64,000 nt of DNA from Vibrio litoralis DSM 17657 (GCF_000426765.1 NZ_AUFZ01000018.1:1-64000), one strand, 5' to 3'; counted from the stretch's first letter, positions 1-6,716 are shown. Numbers and translations are program-made. The notes: generated by a model not told the origin, from the letters alone.

Positions 1-432
1 TTTAAGATTTTGTGACTCAACGAATACTGACTTCAAAACTATTCTTCTTAAAAGAAGAAGTAACTTTAAAGCTATTACCACTCCAACAGAATGGTAATGA
101 ATTGACTGTGCCAATTATTAGTAAACTAATAATCGATTTGGTCACTCAGTTCATTGAAATCATTGTTGCTTCCTCTCTTCGTTAAAAGAGACGAACTATA
201 GTGATTATCATCAACGAGTGCCCACACAGATTGATAGGTTTAAATTGTTAAAGAGCGTTGTTCTTATTGGAAGCACTTGGTGCATCCCGTTGAACAGGGC
301 GGCCATTTTAGCGATTTAAAAGTTCGTGTCAAACACTTTTTTTAAAACTTTTTTCGCAAACCTTTTTGATAAGGTTTTGACCTCTAACTCGTTGCTGCCG
401 TTAGGCTGTGCGCTCCGTGTCAGTGAGGTCGC
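1..432 (-). ncRNA. rrn operon leader (pre-16S), 16S gene just outside
   Basis: Read on the minus strand, this is the transcribed leader of a ribosomal RNA operon. The boxA antitermination element (GCTCTTTAACAAT) lies at 244-256, followed by the conserved leader stretch AATCTGTGTGGGCACTCG near 216-233. The last bases (CACAAAATCTTAAA, positions 14 to 1) match the sequence that normally abuts the mature 16S 5' end, so 16S rRNA begins at or within a few bases of the window edge and is not itself present. Leader function (Nus-factor antitermination, RNase III processing stem) is known from E. coli rrn. The 62-codon open frame at 316-504 is not a gene. Confidence 0.9.
305..332 (-). promoter_or_regulatory. 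rrn P2 promoter
   Basis: On the minus strand TTGACA (327-332) and TAAAAT (305-310) are separated by 16 bp, followed by a GC-rich discriminator (GGCCGCC). It lies about 125 bp downstream of P1, the usual tandem P1-P2 arrangement of gamma-proteobacterial rrn operons. Confidence 0.85.
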
Positions 433-460
433 ATTATAGAGATCCGATTCATCTTGGCAA
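433..460 (-). promoter_or_regulatory. rrn P1 promoter
   Basis: On the minus strand the -35 element TTGCCA (455-460) and -10 element TATAAT (433-438) are separated by 16 bp. A GC-rich discriminator follows, GCGACCTCACTGACACGG, nearly identical to that of E. coli rrnB P1. The A/T-rich sequence upstream (461-560) fits an UP element. A 16-bp spacer and GC-rich discriminator are hallmarks of stringently (ppGpp/DksA) controlled rRNA promoters. Confidence 0.92.
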
Positions 461-589
461 GCACTTTTCATCAAAAACATTAAAAATAAACGTCGTATGC
501 TCACTTTACACTCAAACCTTTATTTATACATATTTACTCTAATTAAACACACAGGTTTTCCACAGAAAAGTAAAAATATAAGGTATATC

Positions 590-1942
590 TCACCTACCAA
601 CTCTAGCGAGTAAATCACGAAATGCAGATTTAGCATTAGCTATCAGGCTTTCTTTATCAACTAAACAGCTTTCATTTTGGTAAACCACATTGCCATTTAT
701 CATACTGAGTTTTATTTGGGCAGGCTCACCACATAAGATAGGCGCGTATAAATTTGAATGACATCCTTGGTAGCGCACATGGTTTAAATCATAAAGTACA
801 ATATCAGCTGCGAAACCTACTTCTATTTTGCCTACCTTATCCAAACCTAATAGCGAAGCCCCATTTTGAGTTCCCCACTTAACGACATTTTCTAGACTCG
901 TACTTGCTGCGCCATGAGTTGCTCTATGTAATAGCCAAGCTAGATTTAGTTCTTGAAGCATAGAGCCCGATTCCGAAGAAGCAGAACCATCAACTCCGAT
1001 ACTGATATTCATCCCCGCTTGTTCCATTTCAATAATAGGAGCGATTCCACTACCCAATCGGCAATTAGACGTAGGGCAATGTGAAATACCGGTTTTTGTT
1101 TCAGACAGTGTTCTTATGTCTTGCTCGTTAGCTTGCACTAAATGAGCAAACCAAACATCACTACCAAGCCACTCACATTCTGCGGCATAGTCCACAGCAC
1201 TTTTCTCGTATTTAGATAACGACTGCTGCTGATCAAACTCCACCTCTAATAAATGAGAGTGCATTCTTAAGTTACGTTGGCGTGCAAAAGACGATAGCTG
1301 TTTTAAATCTTCAGCTGGAGATGAATGGATTAAACTCGTGGGTGCCACCACCAACTGCCGCATCGGTATATCGGTATTTTGATGATATAGACTATAGCTA
1401 TCATCCAAGCGTCGTAACATTAGATCGATAGATTCAGGTTCAACTCCAGCTTTGGCGAGTCCTTTATGTGTTCCTTTGGTTGTCGCGCCACCTCGACAAA
1501 GTACCAAGCGTACTCCCATATCTTCCGCCGCTTGCCACACTGCCGCTTCTAATTCAGGTGACGTCTTCGCGTGATAGAGATAATGGTGGTCCGCGCAAGT
1601 TGTCACACCAGAACGAATCAAATCATAAAATCCAAGGCATGCTGCGCTGTACATTATTTCTGGTGTAATCTTTGGCCAATATTGATAAGGAACACTAGCA
1701 AGCCAATCACCTAGTGGTTTGTTTAGTCCAGCAGGAATACCTTTTAATATAGATTGAGCTAAATGATGGTGGGTATTGACGAAGCCGGGATAAACCACAC
1801 ATTGGCTAGCATCAATCAGCTGTTCACCTTCTTGCAGCAGAAGATCGGAGCCTATTTCCGTTATTACCCCCTTATCTATCCTTATATCTGTTGCTGTTTG
1901 TTCCGTAACTATCCCTTGTGCATTTTTAATTAGATATTTCAT
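590..1942 (-). CDS. Amidohydrolase, 8-oxoguanine/guanine deaminase type
   Basis: A 450-residue metal-dependent hydrolase of the TrzA/AtzA/8-oxoguanine deaminase branch of the amidohydrolase superfamily. Visible metal and catalytic residues are NTHHHLAQS (residues 56-64), HSHLLEVE (228-235), H267, SHCPTSNCR (287-295) and GVDG (317-320). GVTTCADHHYLYH (112-124) is typical of the cytosine/guanine/8-oxoguanine deaminase group. Such enzymes replace an exocyclic amino group with a carbonyl; 8-oxoguanine would give urate and guanine would give xanthine. The start is the ATG at 1940-1942, with GGAG seven bases upstream; 19 extra codons upstream run into the riboswitch. It is transcribed away from the ABC transporter genes and preceded by its own xanthine-I riboswitch. 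The exact substrate (8-oxoguanine, guanine, isoxanthopterin or a triazine) cannot be settled from sequence; a purine is favoured by context. Confidence 0.8.
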   Translation of the reverse strand: MKYLIKNAQGIVTEQTATDIRIDKGVITEIGSDLLLQEGEQLIDASQCVVYPGFVNTHHHLAQSILKGIPAGLNKPLGDWLASVPYQYWPKITPEIMYSAACLGFYDLIRSGVTTCADHHYLYHAKTSPELEAAVWQAAEDMGVRLVLCRGGATTKGTHKGLAKAGVEPESIDLMLRRLDDSYSLYHQNTDIPMRQLVVAPTSLIHSSPAEDLKQLSSFARQRNLRMHSHLLEVEFDQQQSLSKYEKSAVDYAAECEWLGSDVWFAHLVQANEQDIRTLSETKTGISHCPTSNCRLGSGIAPIIEMEQAGMNISIGVDGSASSESGSMLQELNLAWLLHRATHGAASTSLENVVKWGTQNGASLLGLDKVGKIEVGFAADIVLYDLNHVRYQGCHSNLYAPILCGEPAQIKLSMINGNVVYQNESCLVDKESLIANAKSAFRDLLARVGR

Positions 1943-1972
1943 GATCACTCCATCACTATCTTTCGACATGAT

Positions 1973-2017
1973 ATGAGCAATGTCCCAGCGCCAAAGCACC
2001 TAACCGCTTCTACTCAT
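1973..2017 (-). promoter_or_regulatory. Xanthine-I (NMT1 motif) riboswitch, copy C
   Basis: Minus-strand RNA: P1 ATGAG/CTCAT encloses the conserved GTAGAAGCGGT, a short hairpin (GTGC-TTTG-GCGC) and the conserved GGGACATTGCTC. The same two strings occur in the two other copies in this window. The motif is known from the NMT1-motif/xanthine-I riboswitch, which binds xanthine and urate. The 3' strand plus the next bases (CTCATATCA, 1977 to 1969) can pair with TGATGGAG (1955 to 1948), the Shine-Dalgarno region of the amidohydrolase, with one bulged A. Ligand binding should therefore free the ribosome site. Confidence 0.88.
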
Positions 2018-2041
2018 CTAACATAACATTCATACTCAGCT

Positions 2042-2057
2042 AGCAATTAATAAGCCA
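2042..2057 (-). promoter_or_regulatory. Sigma-54 type promoter for the amidohydrolase
   Basis: On the minus strand, TGGCTTATTAATTGCT has GG and GC separated by exactly 10 bases, fitting the sigma-54 -24/-12 pattern (TGGCAC-N5-TTGCT). The predicted start near 2031 places the riboswitch (from 2017) at the very 5' end of the transcript. Confidence 0.62.
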
Positions 2058-2108
2058 GAAAGTCATTCCCTCTATATATAGCTTTATATTGTTCAGAATA
2101 AGAAATGT

Positions 2109-2177
2109 TGCACCAAATAAATGCACAGTTAACTTTCTGCACTTTTTCAACGCAATCCACTGCACCAAAACGCTCCC
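2109..2177. promoter_or_regulatory. NtrC-like enhancer dyads between divergent promoters
   Basis: Three 17-bp sites resemble the NtrC consensus TGCACC-N5-GGTGCA: TGCACCAAATAAATGCA (2109-2125), TGCACTTTTTCAACGCA (2138-2154) and a left half TGCACC with a poor right half (2161-2177). They sit between two divergent sigma-54 type promoters, about 50-150 bp from each, a normal enhancer distance. NtrC as the binding protein is inferred; another enhancer-binding protein is possible. Confidence 0.5.
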
Positions 2178-2263
2178 TAGATATAAAGGTAGAGCAAAAT
2201 GTTAGCTGTTAAATAAATGTTATTTCTAACAATAAATCTATTTTTCGTTTTTTTATATACATC

Positions 2264-2279
2264 TGGCATAGCGTTTGCT
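2264..2279 (+). promoter_or_regulatory. Sigma-54 type promoter for the ABC operon
   Basis: CTGGCATAGCGTTTGCT matches the sigma-54 consensus closely, with the GG (2265-2266) and GC (2277-2278) elements 10 bases apart. Transcription would start near 2290, about 18 bases before the riboswitch at 2308. Confidence 0.7.
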
Positions 2280-2307
2280 CTGTTAACTATGTGTGACAAC
2301 CACAGCT

Positions 2308-2351
2308 GTGAGTAGAAGCGGTTAGATGCAAAACATCGGGACATTGCTCAC
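2308..2351 (+). promoter_or_regulatory. Xanthine-I (NMT1 motif) riboswitch, copy B
   Basis: P1 GTGAG/CTCAC encloses GTAGAAGCGGT, the hairpin GATG-CAAAA-CATC and GGGACATTGCTC. It lies in the leader of the NMT1-type ABC transporter operon, the gene class after which the motif was named. A leader of about 80 bases separates it from the first start codon. I found no strong pairing of the P1 strand with the Shine-Dalgarno AAAGGAG, only TGAG (2412-2415) with CTCA, so the expression platform is unresolved. Confidence 0.88.
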
Positions 2352-2429
2352 CATTACCAAAAATTGCCAAAGTGCTGAATGAATCATCATTAAGCCAATA
2401 TGGAATTATATTGAGTAAAGGAGAACCAA

Positions 2430-3437
2430 ATGAAACTTTCAATCAAGCAATGCATCCACTTAACGTTAACCACAGCTGCACTATCCACCAGCGTCAATGT
2501 CTTGGCCGCGGACAAAGTCAACTTCCAGCTCGACTGGCTACCGGGGGGAGATAAAGCACCGGTTTATGTTGCCGTTCAGCAAGGCTTTTTTGCCGAACAA
2601 GATCTTGATGTCACCATTCGACAAGGTAAAGGATCAACCGATGCCATCACTAAAGTTGCCACCGGTACTGCAGACATAGGCTCATCTGATCTCGTGTCAC
2701 TATTAGTCGCCAAGGCCAATGATGATGTGCCAGTGAAAGCGGTATATTCTGTCTTCAGCAAAGCGCCTTATGCTTTTTATGTATTAGAAGATTCAGGCAT
2801 TAACTCAGTCAAAGATGTTGCTAATAAAAGTGTGGCAACCTCTCCTTTCACTTCTGCTAACGTATTCTTACCCCTACTGCTGCGTAAAAATCATGTTGAT
2901 GAAAGCAGCGTAAAAGTCACCAAAGCCGATCCGGGCGCACTCAATCCAATGCTGATCACCGGCAAATCAGATGTAATGATCTCTTGGGTCACCGATACCG
3001 TTAAAAACCAAAGCCAAGCTAAGGCAGTAGGAAAGAAATTGAAGATCCTACCTTGGCATGATGCAGGGTTAGATTTTTATTCCTCTTCACTTATTGCCAG
3101 TGATCGTTTCTTAGCGGAAAAGCCCGATGTCGCGAAACGCTTTATCAAAGCTTACGCAAAAGCCGTTGCCTATACATGGGAACATCCGCAGCAAAGCGCG
3201 CAAGATGTTCATAAAATGGTGCCAGAAGTGGATACGCAACAAGCCGCCGATACTATTATGTCGATTAAAGACTTAGTGATTAATGAAGTCAGTAATAAAG
3301 ATGGCATCGGTGCCTTTACCCCAGAGCGTCTTGCTGAAACCTGGAAGTGGACAGCGGAAGCTCAACAACTCGACGTCAATAAATTTGATCCTGAAAGCGC
3401 TATTTCTCGTGACTTTATGCCGGGAGGTAAATCATGA
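2430..3437 (+). CDS. ABC transporter substrate-binding protein, NMT1/THI5 family
   Basis: A 335-residue periplasmic binding protein that delivers a ligand to the ABC importer encoded just downstream. The N-terminus is a Sec signal peptide (charged MKLSIKQ, hydrophobic stretch, likely cleavage after VLA near residue 26). The mature part begins with the family signature FQLDWLPGGDKAPVYVA, as in NMT1/THI5-like (SsuA/TauA/ThiY) proteins. AAAGGAG precedes the ATG by 6 bases. The stop codon overlaps the ATPase start by 4 bases (ATGA), so the two are translationally coupled. NMT1-type proteins bind pyrimidines, sulfonates or purines; the upstream xanthine-I riboswitch and adjacent purine deaminases suggest a purine such as xanthine, urate or guanine. 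That assignment is inference. Confidence 0.85.
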   Translation: MKLSIKQCIHLTLTTAALSTSVNVLAADKVNFQLDWLPGGDKAPVYVAVQQGFFAEQDLDVTIRQGKGSTDAITKVATGTADIGSSDLVSLLVAKANDDVPVKAVYSVFSKAPYAFYVLEDSGINSVKDVANKSVATSPFTSANVFLPLLLRKNHVDESSVKVTKADPGALNPMLITGKSDVMISWVTDTVKNQSQAKAVGKKLKILPWHDAGLDFYSSSLIASDRFLAEKPDVAKRFIKAYAKAVAYTWEHPQQSAQDVHKMVPEVDTQQAADTIMSIKDLVINEVSNKDGIGAFTPERLAETWKWTAEAQQLDVNKFDPESAISRDFMPGGKS

Positions 3438-4249
3438 ACCCTTTTGTTTCTTTCAAACAAGTTGGCCACACCTACCACAGTGACAATGGCTCGGTAAAAG
3501 TGTTAAACAACGTCAATTTTGATGTTGAGAAGAACCAGTTTATTTCGATCGTTGGTCCTTCAGGTTGTGGTAAATCCACCTTGCTGAGATTACTTTCAGG
3601 ATTAATGCAATCGACCGAAGGCCAAGTCGAAATCTTTGGCCGCCAAGTCACCGAACCGAGAGAAGACATCGGAATTGTTTTTCAAAAGCCGACCTTACTG
3701 CCGTGGAAGAATGTACTCGAAAACGTATTGTTTCCACTCAAACATAAGTTTGGTCATATCACCAATAAAGAGCGTGACTTTGCTAAACAGCTGATCAACA
3801 AAGTGGGATTAAAATACTTTCATAACAGCATGCCGGATCAACTCTCCGGCGGTATGCAACAACGAGTAGGCATTGCACGAGCGCTGTTACTTGATCCTGA
3901 CATTTTAATTATGGATGAGCCATTTTCCGCACTGGATGCACTGACCCGAGAAGAAATGGGCTTTGAGTTACTACGCCTGTGGAATGAGAAGCCTAAAACC
4001 GTGTTATTTATTACTCACTCGATATCTGAAGCGGTCTTACTGTCAGACAAAGTACTAGTGATGGGCCCTCGTCCAAGTACCGTGGTAGAAGAAATTAATA
4101 TCGATCTACCTAGACCTAGAACACTTGAGACCATTCAACATCGACTATTTGCTGAATACACAGGGAAAATCAGAGAGCACTTTTACTCCCCCCCTTCAAC
4201 TCAGCAAGAAAACGAAAGCAATATCTCTCAAATAAGGACTGTCGCCTAG
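3434..4249 (+). CDS. ABC transporter ATP-binding protein
   Basis: The 271-residue ATPase subunit of the putative purine importer, of the SsuB/TauB type. It carries Walker A GPSGCGKST (about residues 42-50), a Q-loop in GIVFQKPTLLPWKN, the ABC signature LSGGMQQRVGIARAL and Walker B ILIMDEPFSALD, followed by the H-loop in FITHSISEA. All catalytic elements are intact. It overlaps the binding-protein gene by 4 bases and is followed 56 bp later by the permease. The C-terminal 20 residues are polar and probably disordered. It hydrolyses ATP at the cytoplasmic face to drive import; substrate identity comes from its partners only. Confidence 0.88.
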   Translation: MNPFVSFKQVGHTYHSDNGSVKVLNNVNFDVEKNQFISIVGPSGCGKSTLLRLLSGLMQSTEGQVEIFGRQVTEPREDIGIVFQKPTLLPWKNVLENVLFPLKHKFGHITNKERDFAKQLINKVGLKYFHNSMPDQLSGGMQQRVGIARALLLDPDILIMDEPFSALDALTREEMGFELLRLWNEKPKTVLFITHSISEAVLLSDKVLVMGPRPSTVVEEINIDLPRPRTLETIQHRLFAEYTGKIREHFYSPPSTQQENESNISQIRTVA

Positions 4250-4305
4250 CCTAAAGCTAACTAGCGATACTCTTTATTCATACGACGTCACTATAAGGAA
4301 ATAGT

Positions 4306-5079
4306 ATGTCTATTAAAAAGCTTTATAAAAATAGCCTACCATTACTGGCGATGCTGGCTATTCTACCGGTATGGGAAATCATCTGCCGCGCATTTGAGAT
4401 CCCTAACTTTATTTTGCCAGCACCATCGGCAATCGCAGAAGCCTTTATGCAAGTCTCGGCTGAACGCTGGCTCGATAATCTCTGGGCAACATTAAGAATC
4501 GCATTATTAGGGTTTGGCTTATCGCTGTTAGTCAGTATTCCTTTAGCGATAATGATGGTCAGCTCCAAGTTTTTAACTAAAGCGGTTTTCCCACTACTAG
4601 TGATCGTACAATCCACACCAGTGGTTGCCATTGCGCCACTACTTATTGTGATTTTAGGTACAGGAGATGCTCCACGTTTAGCCATCACCTGCTTAATTAC
4701 CTTCTTCCCATTAGTGGTTTCTGCGACAACCGGCATGTTATCTACCCCATCAGAATTAATCGAGTTATCCAAGTCACTCAATGTGTCGCGAGCAAAAACC
4801 ATTTGGCAAATTCGCCTACCTTATGCCATTCCTCACATCTTTAGTGGTGTCAAAGTGGCCATTACGCTGTCGGTAATTGGCGCGGTTATTTCAGAATTTG
4901 TCGCTGCCGAAAAAGGTCTAGGCTACTTTGTTCAATTCTCAACGTCATACTTCAAAATCCCGCAAGCTTTTGCAGCCCTAGTCTTTCTCTCTGCGGTAAG
5001 CATGTTGTTATTTAAATCCGCGCATTGGATCCAAAAAGGTTTCTTCGCTTGGAGTTTACCTCAAGATAAAAGCCATTAA
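4306..5079 (+). CDS. ABC transporter permease, SsuC/TauC type
   Basis: A 257-residue inner-membrane permease of the binding-protein-dependent transport family. About six hydrophobic segments are visible, starting with LPLLAMLAILPVWEI near residue 12. The EAA coupling loop is recognisable around LIELSKSLNVSRAKTIWQIRLPYAIP (about residues 150-175). AAGGAAATAGT precedes the ATG. With the two upstream genes it completes a full importer (binding protein, ATPase, one permease that would act as a homodimer). It ends 10 bp before the deaminase start, consistent with one operon. Confidence 0.86.
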   Translation: MSIKKLYKNSLPLLAMLAILPVWEIICRAFEIPNFILPAPSAIAEAFMQVSAERWLDNLWATLRIALLGFGLSLLVSIPLAIMMVSSKFLTKAVFPLLVIVQSTPVVAIAPLLIVILGTGDAPRLAITCLITFFPLVVSATTGMLSTPSELIELSKSLNVSRAKTIWQIRLPYAIPHIFSGVKVAITLSVIGAVISEFVAAEKGLGYFVQFSTSYFKIPQAFAALVFLSAVSMLLFKSAHWIQKGFFAWSLPQDKSH

Positions 5080-5089
5080 GGAGCGAGCC

Positions 5090-5563
5090 ATGACACCAGA
5101 ACAAGACAAAAAACACTTACAGCAAAGTCTCGATTTAGCTGAAAAAGCCAAGCAGCAAGGCATTCACCCTTTTGCGGCAATTTTAGTCAATGCTCAAGGC
5201 GAAGTGTTGCTTAAAGAGATTAATGGCTATCTACCAAATAAAGATATGACCGGCCATGCTGAGCGATTAATTATGACGGAAGCGAGTCAAAAATATCGCC
5301 CTGATTATATGAAAGACTGTACTCTGTATATTTCTGCCGAACCTTGCGCTATGTGCGCCGGAGCGATTTATTGGGCGGGCGTAGGGCGAGTGGTTTACGG
5401 ATTAAGTGAACATCGGCTAAAACAAATCACCGGTAATCACCCCGAGAACCCAACCTTAGATCTACCTTGTCGCACTGTTTTTTCAGCAGGACAACGACCG
5501 ATGGAAATCATTGGTCCACTGATGGAAGAGCAAGCGGCGCAAATACATGATGGAGTTTGGTAA
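5090..5563 (+). CDS. Nucleobase deaminase, GuaD-like (CDA fold)
   Basis: A 157-residue zinc deaminase of the cytidine/deoxycytidylate deaminase family. The zinc and proton-shuttle motif is HAE at residues 56-58 (TGHAERLIMTEAS), and the second zinc motif is PCAMC (residues 85-89, Cys86 and Cys89). The following AGAIYWAGVGRVVYGLSE and a length near 156 fit the GuaD-type guanine deaminases (guanine + H2O to xanthine + NH3) better than tRNA deaminase TadA. TAAGGAGCGAGCC precedes the ATG and only 10 bp separate it from the permease gene, so it is the fourth gene of the importer operon. Its predicted product, xanthine, would be a ligand of the riboswitches here. Guanine as substrate is likely but not proven; adenine, cytosine or another base is possible. 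Confidence 0.78.
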   Translation: MTPEQDKKHLQQSLDLAEKAKQQGIHPFAAILVNAQGEVLLKEINGYLPNKDMTGHAERLIMTEASQKYRPDYMKDCTLYISAEPCAMCAGAIYWAGVGRVVYGLSEHRLKQITGNHPENPTLDLPCRTVFSAGQRPMEIIGPLMEEQAAQIHDGVW

Positions 5564-5595
5564 ACCTTCTTATACATAACAGAATAAACACAACA

Positions 5596-5642
5596 GGAGT
5601 AGAAGCGGTCTGTAATGGGTAACCATTGCTGGGCATTGCTCC
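5596..5642 (+). promoter_or_regulatory. Xanthine-I (NMT1 motif) riboswitch, copy A
   Basis: P1 GGAG/CTCC encloses GTAGAAGCGGT, a 7-bp hairpin (GTAATGG-GTAA-CCATTGC with one G-U) and GGGCATTGCTCC. The 3' P1 strand with its next bases, CTCCAAT (5639-5645), is a perfect complement of ATTGGAG (5666-5672), the Shine-Dalgarno of the oxygenase gene. P1 formation upon ligand binding would release that site, so an ON switch is predicted. It lies inside the operon, 33 bp after the deaminase stop. Confidence 0.92.
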
Positions 5643-5679
5643 AATCACTAAGCACACGCTTAACTATTGGAGAAATAAT

Positions 5680-6669
5680 ATGACAACGACAGCTTACGCA
5701 CTGGATGAACTGCAATTTGAAACCACCATCGGCGGAAAAGGGATTGATGCAGAACATAGCAATATTCCCATCATTGATATGAGCCAATTTGAATCTCGCC
5801 GAGCTGAGATCACAGAAGAACTATGGCAAGCCGCCACCCAAGTCGGTTTCTTTCAAATTAAAAACCATTCCATTGCTCTAAAAGATATTGAACACGCCTT
5901 TCAACTTAGCGAGCAATTGTTCTCTCTTCCTCAACAACAAAAACAGCCGTTAAGCCTAAAACCGGGGAAAAATGCCGGTTGGGAATTTAAGCAACAGGTT
6001 CGCCCTTCCACTGGTACTGCCGATCAAAAAGAATCCTACCAAATCACGCGTCCTCACATGGAAGGGATATGGCCAACCCAAGCGCCTCTAGCCATTTTCC
6101 AGCAAGACATGCTCAACTTTGAATCTCAAGCATGGCAACTCGGTATGAATATCCTGTCTTGTTTTGCCGATAAACTGGGATTTGAACGCGACTTTTTCAC
6201 TCAAGTTCACCAACCGAGTTCAGAGCAATATCAAAGTACATTAAGGTTGCTTCACTATTTACCAATGGCGCAACTGCCACAAGACGAAGAACATTGGCGC
6301 GCGGGCGCTCATACTGATTTTGATTGTTTGACTATGGTATTCCAACAACCGAATCAAGGCGGACTACAAGTTGCCGCGGGGAAGGATTCTCAGCATCAAC
6401 AAGTGTGGAGTAATGTAGTACCACAAGCTGGCGTGATCACTTGTAATATTGGCGATATGTTAATGCGTTGGAGTGATGATAAGTTAAAATCGACATTGCA
6501 CCGCGTTCGTATGCCCTACCCTGAAGAAAATCAAGGTTCACGCTATAGCATGGCATTTTTCTGTCAGGCCAATAAAGATCAAGTGATTCAAGGGCCGAAT
6601 AAAAAATATCAGGCAATGACTGCCGAAGAGTATTTGAACATGAGAATTCAGGCGAACTTTTCGAAATAA
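5680..6669 (+). CDS. Fe(II)/2-oxoglutarate oxygenase, IPNS-like, riboswitch-controlled
   Basis: A 329-residue isopenicillin-N-synthase-like dioxygenase. The N-terminal DIOX_N-type half includes IPIIDMSQF and VGFFQIKNHSI. The iron facial triad is H211 and D213 (GAHTDFDCLTMV) with H274 (LHRVRMP), and the 2-oxoglutarate-binding RxS is R288/S290 (GSRYSMAFF). All key residues are present, so an active enzyme using Fe(II), 2-oxoglutarate and O2 is expected. The start is the ATG at 5680, just after ATTGGAGAAATAAT; the upstream in-frame codons fall inside the riboswitch. Its own xanthine-I riboswitch and the preceding purine deaminase suggest that it hydroxylates a purine, for example xanthine to urate or a urate-derived compound. 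No bacterial family member with that activity is known to me. It ends just before the shared terminator with clpB. Confidence 0.82.
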   Translation: MTTTAYALDELQFETTIGGKGIDAEHSNIPIIDMSQFESRRAEITEELWQAATQVGFFQIKNHSIALKDIEHAFQLSEQLFSLPQQQKQPLSLKPGKNAGWEFKQQVRPSTGTADQKESYQITRPHMEGIWPTQAPLAIFQQDMLNFESQAWQLGMNILSCFADKLGFERDFFTQVHQPSSEQYQSTLRLLHYLPMAQLPQDEEHWRAGAHTDFDCLTMVFQQPNQGGLQVAAGKDSQHQQVWSNVVPQAGVITCNIGDMLMRWSDDKLKSTLHRVRMPYPEENQGSRYSMAFFCQANKDQVIQGPNKKYQAMTAEEYLNMRIQANFSK

Positions 6670-6688
6670 GCTGAATGATAACAAATAA

Positions 6689-6716
6689 AAAAGGGAGCAA
6701 TTAATTGCTCCCTTTT
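6689..6716. terminator. Bidirectional terminator, oxygenase/clpB
   Basis: A perfect palindrome (GGGAGCAATTAATTGCTCCC) is flanked by A4 on the left and T4 on the right, so it can end both the oxygenase transcript (plus) and the clpB transcript (minus). It lies between the two convergent stop codons. Confidence 0.88.

Noticed and set aside
316..504. 62-codon open frame on the minus strand
   Set aside because: It lies across the rrn P1/P2 promoters and leader; there is no Shine-Dalgarno and the sequence is explained as regulatory.
590..1942. Atrazine chlorohydrolase or s-triazine hydrolase
   Set aside because: The fold is shared, but the purine context and riboswitch argue for a purine deaminase; nothing supports triazine use.
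4323..4802. 159-codon minus-strand frame inside the permease
   Set aside because: A shadow of a strongly supported ABC permease gene on the plus strand.
5090..5563. tRNA adenosine deaminase TadA
   Set aside because: The zinc motifs are common to the family, but the length, C-terminal region and location in a purine operon fit GuaD better; TadA is an essential gene normally elsewhere.
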